From NCBI RefSeq assembly GCF_030287445.1, contig NZ_JASVWB010000002.1:372001-436000 (forward strand): a DNA stretch of 64,000 nt, given 5' to 3'. The position numbers were made by a program, and so were the translations under genes. Within the stretch, counting starts at the first letter, position 1; each line of letters begins with the position of its first letter. This document shows, piece by piece, positions 36,270 through 44,514 of the stretch. The stretch is from Streptomyces sp. ALI-76-A (GTDB lineage: Bacteria; Actinomycetota; Actinomycetes; Streptomycetales; Streptomycetaceae). The notes beneath the pieces were generated by a model. That model was not told the origin of the DNA. It worked only from the letters and a program-made list of their open reading frames with translations, and did not search any database.

Positions 36270-36564
36270 GTCGGATCCCAAAGCGATGAATCTGCGCTTC
36301 CCCGATCCCGCGCAGCGGGCGGCCATCGCGGCGGCCGCCAAGCAAGCGGGGGTCAGCATGCAGGAGTACATCCTCTCGGCCGCCTACGACCGGGCGACCG
36401 CGGTGGAGCAGCGGTTCCTGGAGGGCTTCAAGGCCTCCATGGCCCGCAGCGGCGCGGCCTTCGCAGCCGAGCCCAGCGGCATCGACGTCAGCGCTGAGCA
36501 GCGGGCGATCGAGCAGGAGGCGCTGCGGGAGCTTGAGCAGAAAGAGCGGGGCCACGCCGCGTGA
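36268..36564 (+). CDS. Antitoxin-like protein, ribbon-helix-helix type
   Basis: A 98-residue protein. Residues 5-40 (AMNLRFPDPAQRAAIAAAAKQAGVSMQEYILSAA, written here in parts: MNLRFPDPAQ, then AAAKQAGVSM, then QEYILSAAYDRA) fit the beta-strand and two helices of an RHH DNA-binding domain; the C-terminal half is a charged helix for partner binding. It overlaps the following Doc-like gene by 4 bp, the usual antitoxin-first layout. ATG 36268 is preferred over GTG 36259 because the conserved fold starts there; iterons overlapping the start suggest autoregulation and perhaps a leaderless transcript. Confidence 0.7.
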   Translation: MSDPKAMNLRFPDPAQRAAIAAAAKQAGVSMQEYILSAAYDRATAVEQRFLEGFKASMARSGAAFAAEPSGIDVSAEQRAIEQEALRELEQKERGHAA

Positions 36565-36947
36565 GCGAGCAGGAACCCCTCCACCCCCTCGACGTCACGT
36601 TCCTGCTGCACGCCGCCGAGCTGCTCGAAGGTGATCCACAGGTCGACGACTTCGGGCCGCTGTATGCGGCCGTCGCCCGGGTCAACGCCCGAGCGATGGA
36701 ACGGGACATCTACGGATCGCTGCACCTCAAGGCCGCCGCCCTGCTGCACACCCTGGCGAAGCTGCCGTGCCTGGAACACTCGAACGAGTCCTTCGCCTGG
36801 CACACGACCGAGGCCTACCTCGCCCTCAACGCACACGCCCTCGACTACCCGCCCAAGGCAGCCGTCGCGCTCGTACGTGACACGGCTGCGGGAGCGCTCG
36901 GCGTCGCCCGGATCGCTCGGCAATTGCGCGATTGGACTACCCCCTGA
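36561..36947 (+). CDS. Doc-like toxin component with degenerate Fic motif
   Basis: A 128-residue all-helical protein coupled by ATGA to the RHH antitoxin. The helical order resembles Doc/Fic toxins: VARVNARAMERDIYG, LHLKAAALLHTLAKLP, then a loop and EAYLALNAHALDY. Where Doc has HxFxxANKR, this protein reads HSNESFAWH, so the invariant F, N, K and R are absent and kinase or AMP-transferase activity is doubtful. It may be an inactivated toxin, a regulator, or a Fic-fold protein of other function. Recognition rests on helix pattern and gene order. Confidence 0.6.
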   Translation: MSEQEPLHPLDVTFLLHAAELLEGDPQVDDFGPLYAAVARVNARAMERDIYGSLHLKAAALLHTLAKLPCLEHSNESFAWHTTEAYLALNAHALDYPPKAAVALVRDTAAGALGVARIARQLRDWTTP

Positions 36948-37189
36948 CCCCGACGAACTGCTCGCCTGCGGCAGGCGGCCTGGTCGGAATCAACGTCGGC
37001 CACGCGCGATGACGGACCGTCGCCCGCTGGGCACCGGACCCGTTCAGCGCGAGGCCCGTCTCGAAGGGTCCTCGGGCAGAGGCAGCAGGAGCGGAGCTTC
37101 GGGGGCGAAGTCCTGGCTGAGGGTGTCGATCCGCATCCCGATCCGTCGAGCAGGTCGTAGCCGGTCACTGCCTCAGTCAGGGACAGCCG

Positions 37190-37456
37190 GTGGCCCTCGT
37201 CGAGCACATCGCGACACTCGCGCAGGCCAAGGAGGCCACCCCGGGGCAGGTCGCGCTCGCCTGGCTGCTCGCGCGGCATCCGACGATCGTTCCGATTCCC
37301 GGAACGCGGCGCATCGCGCGCATCGAGGAGAACACCGGCGCCACGGAACTGCCGCTGTCCGCCGACGAACTGTCGGACCTCAACGAACTGGCCGGCCGGG
37401 TCGGGGTGCAGGGGGACCGCTACAACGAACACCACATGTCGCTGGTCGACAAGTAG
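37190..37456 (+). pseudogene. Aldo/keto reductase, C-terminal remnant
   Basis: About 88 codons matching the last third of an aldo/keto reductase: ATPGQVALAWLLARHPTIVP, IPGTRRIARIEENTGA, LSADELSDLNELAGRVGVQG and a final GDRYNEHHMSLVDK. The N-terminal barrel with the catalytic Asp, Tyr, Lys and His is missing, and the preceding 240 bp show no matching reading frame. It is a 5'-truncated relic in a region with several other relics. Confidence 0.75.
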
Positions 37457-37531
37457 CAGCGTTCGCAGACATGTCCGAGAGCAGCGAGCCGCACACCAGC
37501 GGACCGATGAAGGTAGTGATCGGGCCGGACG

Positions 37532-37571
37532 CGGGTGGGGCGGCTCCCTCTTGTGGGAAGCCACCCCACGC
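37532..37571 (-). terminator. Terminator downstream of the small membrane protein
   Basis: Inverted repeat CGGGTGGGGCGGCT / AGCCACCCCACG, pairing with one G-U type mismatch, 11 bp beyond the minus-strand stop at 37582. Confidence 0.5.
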
Positions 37572-37581
37572 GTACGGACGG

Positions 37582-38100
37582 TCAGGCGTTCGGCTCAGGG
37601 GCGCCATCCGGCTCGGCATCGGACCTGCGGTCCTCCTGAGTACGGCGGCGGATCGCGATCCCATGGGCGAACGAGGCGATGGCTGCCATCCCTGCGAGAA
37701 GACTCCCGATCGCGGACACCGTGGCCGTGGTGTCCGGCCCCTCGGACCCATCGCGGCCGAACACCAGGACTGTCTGGGTGACCACGGGTAGAGCGCGGCG
37801 TCTGTCCGGGCTGATCGGCTCCAACGTGACGTACCGCGGAGGAGTGGTGACCCCGGGGTCACCGGTGGAACCTTCGTCTGTTGGCCCCCAGCTCACCCGC
37901 GGAGGGCCGGACGGCATGATGCTGATCCGGTCAGTGGGCCACGGCCGGGGGACGTTGATCGACGGGCCCGACGGGGGTGAACCCATCCTGCTGTTGACCG
38001 TCACGGTGACACCCAGCAGCGCAGCGCTACTCACGAACAAGGTGAAGCCAAGGACAAACCAGAGCGCGGGTCGCATCTCTGACGTGTGCTTTCCAACCAT
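37582..38100 (-). CDS. Hypothetical membrane protein with two transmembrane segments
   Basis: A 172-residue protein of no recognised family. One hydrophobic span lies near the N-terminus (ALWFVLGFTLFVSSAALLGV) and a second near residue 135 (VSAIGSLLAGMAAIASFAHG); the ~90 residues between are rich in Pro, Gly and Ser and probably extracytoplasmic. The C-terminal tail is charged (RRRTQEDRRSDAEPDG) and probably cytoplasmic. The two spans and the downstream hairpin support a real gene. It is flanked by relics and shows no operon partner. Confidence 0.5.
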   Translation of the reverse strand: MVGKHTSEMRPALWFVLGFTLFVSSAALLGVTVTVNSRMGSPPSGPSINVPRPWPTDRISIMPSGPPRVSWGPTDEGSTGDPGVTTPPRYVTLEPISPDRRRALPVVTQTVLVFGRDGSEGPDTTATVSAIGSLLAGMAAIASFAHGIAIRRRTQEDRRSDAEPDGAPEPNA

Positions 38101-38259
38101 GCATCCCCCTCGACCGAAAGCTATTGGCCGAGAGCGAAGCCGTGAGCTGGTTCTCAGAAGCTTCAGCCCTTCGAGTGCACGGAGGTCGGGAAGACGACGG
38201 TCAGCTACGAATGACCGTCCTGTGCCGAAGCAGGCAATGGGTATCTGGCGCAGCCTTCA

Positions 38260-38484
<225 letters not shown>

Positions 38485-39018
38485 TCAGGGGCGGGGCTCC
38501 AGCACCTCCAGGGCGCCGGTCTGGGTGTCGTAGCTGCGCAGAGTGGTGAGCCAGGCCGACAGCGGCGGCGCCGGCAGCAGTTCGGGGACCCGCCGGTCAG
38601 CGAAGGCACCGGCCCGCCGGGTCCGGCCCAGGGTGATGTGCGGGCTCCAGCCCCCGGGTTGGTGCAGGGGATTGAGGGCCTCGGCTCGGCTGTCCGAGGC
38701 CACCGCCTCCCACACCCGGCGGTGCAGACCGGCCAACGCGGGGTCGAGGTCCAGCGCCCAGGCCAACACCGAGGTGGGCCGCTCGAAACGGACCAGGCCG
38801 GTGAACCGCACCGGCAGCGGCAGGACCGCGGCCACCTCGGCGAGCTCCCAGCGAATCGGCGCGGTCAACTCCGGGCAGGCAACCAGGGTGAGGTGCGGGC
38901 TGTTGGTCGGTGAGCGGTGGCGCGCCTGACTGGGCAGCCCCGCGTCCGCGAGCCGCCGCCAGGCATCCCGAACCACCAGCTCTGCCGCCTCATCCAACAG
39001 GAGCTCGACCGTGCGCAC
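38485..39018 (-). CDS. 2'-5' RNA ligase family protein (2H phosphoesterase fold)
   Basis: A 177-residue protein with the two HxT/S motifs that define the 2H superfamily: SPHLTLVACPEL near residue 41 and WSPHITLGRTRR near 129, separated by the usual distance. This places it with ThpR/LigT-like enzymes, which open or close 2',3'-cyclic phosphates or 2'-5' bonds on RNA or small nucleotides. The start near 39018 gives a family-typical beginning (MRTVELLLDE). It stands alone. Confidence 0.82.
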   Translation of the reverse strand: MRTVELLLDEAAELVVRDAWRRLADAGLPSQARHRSPTNSPHLTLVACPELTAPIRWELAEVAAVLPLPVRFTGLVRFERPTSVLAWALDLDPALAGLHRRVWEAVASDSRAEALNPLHQPGGWSPHITLGRTRRAGAFADRRVPELLPAPPLSAWLTTLRSYDTQTGALEVLEPRP

Positions 39019-39089
39019 CGCCGCAGCCTACCGGCGATCGTTCTGCGGATCCGCCGTCGTCCGGGCCGTCAGACGGGGAGGGAACAGGA

Positions 39090-39277
39090 CGGGCCCTGCG
39101 GTCGCTCGCCAAGTCCAAGCCGGCGAGCACAACCTGCCATTCTCGACATGGAGTCCGGTCAAGCCGGCCGCCTTCCTGGTCGCCGAGGGGTGTCGACGGC
39201 ATCAGCAACGAGGGACTGCGCATCCTGCTCCGCGAGGAGCGCATCACACTGGAGAGCGCCCGCAGCAGGCATCGCGA
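39090..39277 (+). pseudogene. IS630-type transposase remnant, frameshifted
   Basis: Fragments of the N-terminal HTH region of an IS630-family transposase occur in sequence but in two frames. ALRSLAKSKPA is in one frame, EHNLPFSTWSPVKPAAFLVA in the next, and ISNEGLRILLREERITLE back in the first. In intact elements these run together with only small differences (AKSKP, HDLPFSTWSL.KLADFLVAEG, ISHEGLRVLLREEG). No catalytic DDE part and no terminal repeats remain. Confidence 0.7.
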
Positions 39278-39292
39278 AAGGCCCGAAACGCT

Positions 39293-40024
39293 ATGCGCCT
39301 CACCTCTGAGACGTCCTTCGACGGCGTTCTTGAAGAGCTCTTCCTCCTCGGCGACATCCCTGGCGTGCTATGGACTCCTGATGGTGCCGACGGGCCCCGC
39401 CCCCTGATCGCGATGGGCCACGGCGGCGGTCAGAACAAGAAAGCCCCTGGCATCGTGGAGCGTGCGCGCCGTTTCGTGGCCGAGTGCGGTTTCGCCGTGG
39501 TGGCGGTCGATGCGCCCAGCCACGGTGACCGGCCGGAACACGAGGAGTTCACCCGGATCGCGACCGAGTACGAGGCCCGGCTTGACGCCGGTGAGGGGCT
39601 GGCCCCGCTGATCGCCGACTTCGAGGCACTCGTTGTCCGCCAGATCGTGCCGGAATGGCAGACAGTACTCGACGCGGTCCAGAAGCTCGGTCATGTCGGC
39701 ATGGGCCCAGTTGGCTACTGGGGTCTGTCGCTGGGCTGCGTGATCGGTGTCCCGCTCATTGCCGCCGAGTCCCGGGTCCGGGCGGCGGTGCTGGGCCTGG
39801 GCGGTGCTGAGGTGTCAGCCGAGACCGCCGCGCGGATCACCGTCCCGGTGGAGTTCCTCGTGCAGTGGGACGATGAGCGAGTGCCACGGACCCAGAGCCT
39901 GGCACTGTTCGACGCCTTCGCCTCGACCGAGAAGACGCTGCACGCCAACCCCGGCAAGCACGGTGAGGTCCCGGCATTCGAGGCAGACAGCACGCTGCGA
40001 TTCTTCACCCGGCACCTTGCCTGA
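39293..40024 (+). CDS. Alpha/beta hydrolase, dienelactone hydrolase-like
   Basis: A 243-residue alpha/beta hydrolase. The oxyanion loop is PLIAMGHGGGQNKKAPG, the nucleophile elbow is VGYWGLSLGCVIGVPL, the acid lies near LVQWDDERVPR and the histidine in NPGKHGEVPAF. It resembles small cytosolic esterases of the dienelactone hydrolase group. ATG 39293 is chosen as the first start within the fold; upstream reading runs into the transposase relic. The gene stands alone. Confidence 0.82.
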   Translation: MRLTSETSFDGVLEELFLLGDIPGVLWTPDGADGPRPLIAMGHGGGQNKKAPGIVERARRFVAECGFAVVAVDAPSHGDRPEHEEFTRIATEYEARLDAGEGLAPLIADFEALVVRQIVPEWQTVLDAVQKLGHVGMGPVGYWGLSLGCVIGVPLIAAESRVRAAVLGLGGAEVSAETAARITVPVEFLVQWDDERVPRTQSLALFDAFASTEKTLHANPGKHGEVPAFEADSTLRFFTRHLA

Positions 40025-40193
40025 TACCGCCGCCCGTACTTCCTGACGCGCCGACGGGATACTCCCGATGGAACGTGCAGCGCGCACTGGCCAGAGTGGC
40101 CGACACCGTCAGGATCGGAGGCCCGCCGGCCGCCCCGCCCGCAGCCCCGGACAGGTCCTCAACCGCAGCAACCCAGCATTGCGAAAGAGCCCC

Positions 40194-40871
40194 TCAGGCG
40201 ATGGCGTAGTCATTGATGGCCGGTTCGAGAAGGTCGAAGGCGCATGCCGCCTCCTTCGCGATGGTCTTGGCGATCTCCTCGTTGGTGTGCCCGGCCAGGG
40301 TCAGGTCCTGGATGCGTTGGAACAGGACGCGGTGCGCGGCGCCGAGCAGGGCGGCGACCGTGCGTACGGTGATGTCGTCCGGCTGCGCGCCGACGGCCTC
40401 GGCCAACGCCTCGGCCAGCGCCTGCTCGCGCTGGTCGTGCAGGTGACGCAGGCACGCCGACAAGGTGGGGCTGTCGGTGATCATGCGGGAGAACTCCGCG
40501 CCGGCGAATCCGGCGACCGGGTCCTGCGCCGCGACCGCGGCCTCGAAAGCACGGCGAAGCGCCGCGAGGGCGGACTCCCCAGGGCGGCGGGAGGTCACAG
40601 CACGCGCCAGCGTGGCACTGAACTCGTCCTGGTGGTCGAGGGCCAAGTCCTCTTTGCGCGCGAAGTAGTTGGTCACCGTCTTCTTCGCGACGCGGGAGGC
40701 CGCCGCGATCTCGGCGATGGTGGTGTTCTCGAAGCCCTGCTCGATGAAGAGCCGTGTCGCGTGGTCGGAGATCAGCTGTCGCGTCTCCTGCTTCTTCGCT
40801 TCCCGCAGGCCCAGCGGGGCGGTGACGCCGGCTGTGGTGGCACTCGCTGCGGTGCTCGTCCTCGTTTCCAT
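40194..40871 (-). CDS. TetR family transcriptional regulator
   Basis: A 225-residue TetR regulator. The HTH region is FENTTIAEIAAASRVAKKTV followed by TNYFARKEDLALDH; the C-terminal domain includes FAGAEFSRMITDSPTLSACL. A 20-residue flexible N-terminal tail precedes the HTH. It is divergent from the VOC and dihydrofolate reductase-like pair at 41054 and 41508, with an AT-rich stretch and a perfect 12-bp palindrome between them, so that pair is the probable target. No good ribosome binding site is seen, so the transcript may be leaderless. Confidence 0.88.
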   Translation of the reverse strand: METRTSTAASATTAGVTAPLGLREAKKQETRQLISDHATRLFIEQGFENTTIAEIAAASRVAKKTVTNYFARKEDLALDHQDEFSATLARAVTSRRPGESALAALRRAFEAAVAAQDPVAGFAGAEFSRMITDSPTLSACLRHLHDQREQALAEALAEAVGAQPDDITVRTVAALLGAAHRVLFQRIQDLTLAGHTNEEIAKTIAKEAACAFDLLEPAINDYAIA

Positions 40872-40922
40872 GAGGCGAATCTTACCTCCAGAGCAAATAT
40901 ATGTTTACAGTGTCAGTCGCAT

Positions 40923-40940
40923 GGAAGTAATATTACTACC
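40923..40940. promoter_or_regulatory. Candidate TetR operator (AT-rich palindrome)
   Basis: Perfect palindrome AGTAATATTACT (40926-40937) with a wider dyad GG...CC, in an unusually AT-rich patch (40890-40940) between the divergent TetR and VOC genes. The patch probably also holds the promoters. Confidence 0.6.
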
Positions 40941-41053
40941 GACGCAAGATCACGGGAGGGGAAGCAGTGAAGCCAAGCCGGACGTCAGCACGTCCCCACC
41001 CGGCCCGGCCCTCGACATCGCCCCGGCCCCGCAGCCTGGAAAAGGAACCCCTC

Positions 41054-41443
41054 TTGAGGATCACCGCCTCCACCGTCTCCCTCACAGTCGAAGACATCAC
41101 GGCCTCCCGCAGGTTCTTCACCGAGCACCTCGGCTACCGGGAACAGGCCGCGGCCGAAGGATTCACCTCCCTCACCCGTGACGATGCCGCCGTCGACCTC
41201 GTCCTGCTCCGGCGCGGCCTCGACGTCCTGCCGCCCGACCAGCGCGAACGGCACGCCGACGGACTGATCCTCGCCTTCACCGTCACCGGCCTCGAAGCCG
41301 AGGAAAGACGACTGCGTTCCGAAGGCGTCGACATCACGATGCCCCTGCGCGAAGAGCCATGGGGGGAACGACTGTTCCAGGTCACCGACCCCAACGGGGT
41401 CATCGTCCAGTTCGTCGAATGGATCACACCCGACCACTCCTGA
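41054..41443 (+). CDS. VOC family protein (glyoxalase/bleomycin resistance fold)
   Basis: A ~129-residue VOC protein. The first beta-alpha-beta unit is VSLTVEDITASRRFFTEHLG; the second is LILAFTVTGLEAEERRLRSE, ending WGERLFQVTDPNGVIVQFVE with the terminal metal-ligand glutamate. Such proteins bind a divalent metal and either act on glyoxal adducts or sequester drugs. TTG 41054 gives the family start; GTG 40967, with a strong GGGAGGGG site, would add 29 Arg/Pro/Ser-rich residues and remains possible. A dihydrofolate reductase-like gene follows after 64 bp. Confidence 0.82.
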   Translation: MRITASTVSLTVEDITASRRFFTEHLGYREQAAAEGFTSLTRDDAAVDLVLLRRGLDVLPPDQRERHADGLILAFTVTGLEAEERRLRSEGVDITMPLREEPWGERLFQVTDPNGVIVQFVEWITPDHS

Positions 41444-41507
41444 TCCCCCGGCCCCGCACCGGCCCCCCGCCGGTCGGATCGTGCAGACCCAGAAGAGAGA
41501 ACACCGC

Positions 41508-42128
41508 ATGCGAAAGCTCGTGTACTACATCGCCACCACGCTGGACGGTTTCATCGCGGGTCCGGACGGCGCCGACCCCTCGGGCCCGGACGGCTTCTGG
41601 CCGATCCCCCATGACTACATCCAGCACCTTGTGACGGACTACCCCGAGACCCTGCCCGTCCACGCCCGGGCGGCGCTGTCCGTCACCGCGCAGGGCACGC
41701 ACTTCGACACCGTCCTGGAAGGACGGCGCAGCTACGAAATCGGTCTCGAAGCCGGCCTCACCGATGCCTACCCCCACCTACGTCACCTGGTCTTCTCCCG
41801 GACCCTCACCGAGAGCCCGGACCCGGCCGTCGAGCTGGTCGCCGGTGACCCCGTGGGCAAGGTGCGGCAGCTGAAGCAGGAGGACGGCAAGGACATCTGG
41901 CTGCTGGGCGGCGCGGAACTGGCCGGGGCCCTGTACGGCGAGATCGACCAGCTCATCCTCAAGATGGCACCACTGACCATCGGCACCGGAATACCGCTCT
42001 TCTCCGACAAGGCCGCCTTCGATCCACGCGGCTGGAAGCTCACCGGCCACACCGTGCTCGACAGCGGCGCGGCCTTCGTCACCTATGTACGCGCCACCGG
42101 CCCCGACACCCCGGCCACCGGAACCTGA
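41508..42128 (+). CDS. Dihydrofolate reductase family protein (RibD C-terminal fold)
   Basis: A 206-residue DHFR/RibD_C protein. The start is LVYYIATTLDGFIAGPDG, then GRRSYEIGLEAGL, the central DIWLLGGAELAGALYGEIDQ and the terminal IGTGIPLFSDKAAF. The family consists of NADPH-dependent reductases of pterin- or pyrimidine-like substrates; most actinobacterial members are uncharacterised. ATG 41508 is preceded by AGAAGAGAG. It is probably co-transcribed with the VOC gene and controlled by the divergent TetR. Confidence 0.87.
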   Translation: MRKLVYYIATTLDGFIAGPDGADPSGPDGFWPIPHDYIQHLVTDYPETLPVHARAALSVTAQGTHFDTVLEGRRSYEIGLEAGLTDAYPHLRHLVFSRTLTESPDPAVELVAGDPVGKVRQLKQEDGKDIWLLGGAELAGALYGEIDQLILKMAPLTIGTGIPLFSDKAAFDPRGWKLTGHTVLDSGAAFVTYVRATGPDTPATGT

Positions 42129-42156
42129 GTCATCCATCAAGGCCCCACCGACCGGG

Positions 42157-42440
42157 TGCTTCTGGTTCTTGAGGGGGCTCAGGCCGGTGGCCGCTTCGAG
42201 GTGCCGGTGCAGGCCGGCGGGGCTCTTGTGCGCCCCGGCTGCGAGCGTGTCGATACTGAGCGGCTCGGTGTCATGCGCGCAGATCCATCGGGCCACGTCG
42301 CGCACCCGGGTCGTAGCCGAATCTGCCAGCGACCACTGGCGCAGGACGGGGGGCGAGGGAGCTGCGCAGCAGCCGGTAGAGGATCTGGCTCTCGATCCGG
42401 GTGGCGAGGGGGCGGATGTCTTCGGGGCGGCGAGGACATC
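42157..42440 (-). pseudogene. AraC family regulator remnant, frameshifted and truncated
   Basis: Read on the minus strand, RRPEDIRPLATRIESQILYR with LLRSS matches the end of an AraC_N domain. After a frame change, LRQWSLADSATTRVRDVARW and LSIDTLAAGAHKSPAGLHRH continue into the first HTH of the C-terminal domain, ending at ATGLSPLKNQKH. The second HTH is missing. No functional product is expected. The remaining stretch to 42799 holds nothing recognisable. Confidence 0.7.
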
Positions 42441-42799
42441 GCCTACCCGCGGCGGACGGCAGCAGCGGGAGTCAGCACCCGGAACGGTGACCAGTCAGCG
42501 CGCGAGAGCCGGACCTGGATTGGTGCACGGATCACGACGGCACTTGTTCATCACGCTGGGAGGCACCCGCCCGGGGCCGAGGCCGATGTTCACGAGAACG
42601 GACAGCACCCGTCGACCGACTCCCCGGCCTGGGCAGGGAATGGCCTTCCCGGACCTGGCCTCGGTACCCACGACTTCCGCAGTTCCCGGTGGACAGGCAA
42701 GGCAGACCGCCCCGGTCCCTGGCCATCGGCGGACCTTTCGCCTCGCTTGCGGCGCCCGCCCGTGGTGCGATGAAACAGGGGGTCGGGAAGGAGAGAGCG

Positions 42800-43780
42800 A
42801 TGATCCCACCGGCAGGAGAGCGCAAGAGCGGCACGGGCCCTGTGTCGGTCCGCCCGCTGAGTGAGGCGGACCTGGATCGGGCCGACGAGATCTTCAGAGT
42901 CGCCTTCGGGACGTTCCTCGGGATTCCCGAGCCGAAGACATTCTTCGGGACCGCCGACTACGTCCGCACCCGCTGGGCGACCGATCCACAGGCGGCCTTC
43001 GCGGCGACGGTCGAGGGCGAGGTCGTAGCATCGAACTTCGCCGTCAACTGGGGCAGCGTCGGGTACTTCGGCCCGCTGACCGTACATCCGGACCTGTGGG
43101 ACCAGGGCGTCGGCAGGCGCCTCATGGAGCCGGTCATGGACTGCTTCGAGACCTGGGAGAACCGACACCTGGGCCTGTTCACCTTCTCGCACAGCCCCAA
43201 GCACCTTGAGCTCTACCGCCGGTACGGTTTCTGGCCCCGATTCCTCACAGCCATCATGAAGAAGCAGGTCACAGGCAGTGCCGCGGTCCCCGGCCGAGTG
43301 CTGTACGGCGAGCTTCCCGCCGCCGAGCGACTCGACGCCCTGAGCCTTGGTCGCACCCTGACCGGGGCCGTGTTCGAGGGCCTGAGCGTGGAACGCGAGA
43401 TCGTGGCCACGCACGCCCAGGGACTCGGTGACACCATCCTGCTCCAGGGGGCCGGCTCAGAACTCGATGGCCTGGCCGTCTGCCACTGCGGAGCCGGGTC
43501 GGAGGCCGGAGAAGACGTGTGCTTCGTCAAATTCGGCGCCGTGCGTCCCGGCCCGGAAGCCGCCGACCGGTTCGAACGACTGCTCGACGCGTGCGAGCGG
43601 CTGGCCGCCGAGCGCGGCCTGGGACAACTGGACGCCGGAACGAACCTGGCCCGCCAGAATGCCTACCGCCACATGATCGACCGCGGTTTCCGCACCTGGT
43701 TGCAGGGCGTCGCCATGCACAGGCCCAACGAACCCGGCTACAGCCACCCCGACGCCTACGTGATCGACGACTGGCGCTGA
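42800..43780 (+). CDS. GNAT family N-acetyltransferase
   Basis: A 326-residue protein with an N-terminal GNAT domain. VRPLSEADLDRADEIFRVAF opens it; LTVHPDLWDQGVGRRLMEPV (about 95-115) carries the acetyl-CoA pyrophosphate loop, and KHLELYRRYGFWPRF is the C-terminal GNAT strand. The C-terminal ~150 residues (for example DGLAVCHCGAGSEAGEDVCF) may be a second, degenerate GNAT fold, which would make it a tandem protein. ATG 42800 has AAGGAGAG at good spacing. No clear partner is nearby. Confidence 0.85.
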   Translation: MIPPAGERKSGTGPVSVRPLSEADLDRADEIFRVAFGTFLGIPEPKTFFGTADYVRTRWATDPQAAFAATVEGEVVASNFAVNWGSVGYFGPLTVHPDLWDQGVGRRLMEPVMDCFETWENRHLGLFTFSHSPKHLELYRRYGFWPRFLTAIMKKQVTGSAAVPGRVLYGELPAAERLDALSLGRTLTGAVFEGLSVEREIVATHAQGLGDTILLQGAGSELDGLAVCHCGAGSEAGEDVCFVKFGAVRPGPEAADRFERLLDACERLAAERGLGQLDAGTNLARQNAYRHMIDRGFRTWLQGVAMHRPNEPGYSHPDAYVIDDWR

Positions 43781-43830
43781 CCACTGCCGCGCTCGGCCGG
43801 AAAGGACGGTTCGAGAGCCGGACAGATACA

Positions 43831-44143
43831 TCGCGTCCTCGATGTCGTCGACGGCGAACATGACGCGGTGCGTGCCCAGGATGTTGTGCGGCCGGTCGCG
43901 CGGCCCGGCGCTGATCGCCGCGGGGCTGTGGTACTTCGCCAGCTCGAGCCGGCTGTGGCCGTCCGGGGTCCGGACCATCGCGATGTCACAGCGGACGCCG
44001 TCGAGTCCGGTGCACTGGTCGGCGACCAGGCCCTCGACCTCCGTCCTGGCCTCCAGCTCCATACCGAGTTCCACGAAGAACGCGATGGCGGCGTCCATGT
44101 CCTCGACGACGATGCCGACGTTGTCCATCCGCTGGATCGCCAT
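43831..44143 (-). pseudogene. VOC family protein, 3'-truncated remnant
   Basis: About 104 codons of a VOC domain start at ATG 44143: MDNVGIVVEDMDAAIAFFVE, later CTGLDGVRCDIAMVRTPDG and HRVMFAVDDIEDA. The second half of the fold (cis, substrate and final Glu ligand) is missing; after codon 104 the frame runs into sequence antisense to the acetyltransferase. This looks like a deletion joining the VOC gene to the GNAT locus. The stretch 44144-44514 holds no other gene. Confidence 0.75.
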
Positions 44144-44514
44144 GCTGGTTTCTCCTTCTTCCGCGTGCGGCCGGTGGCGGCCGGTGATGCCCCTGGCACG
44201 AAGCCGGTGGCACCTTCTCGACATCCTCAGACCGCCGAACTCCGAGGTCTCTCGGAGCGGGGCCGGCGGGGCAGGATCGTGCTCACCCTTCCATCTCCTC
44301 GGCAGTGCGGGTGAGGCGGACACGGGAAAGCGGGCGGTGGATACGGCGCGAGCGCGTCCTGGTGTTTCCCGGACCCACGGACGCAGACTGACGCACACGA
44401 GTGGACCGTGGGGCACTGACGGCATTGGTCCGGCCTGATGCCGGGGCCGACGATCCGGGCATCGGGCGGGTGCCGGCCTGCGCCGGATCCGTGGAGGCCG
44501 GCGGCCGCGTCGGC

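Noticed and set aside
37040..37189. Short frames upstream of the aldo/keto reductase relic
   Set aside because: None continues the reductase family or shows another recognisable domain; the sequence appears non-coding.
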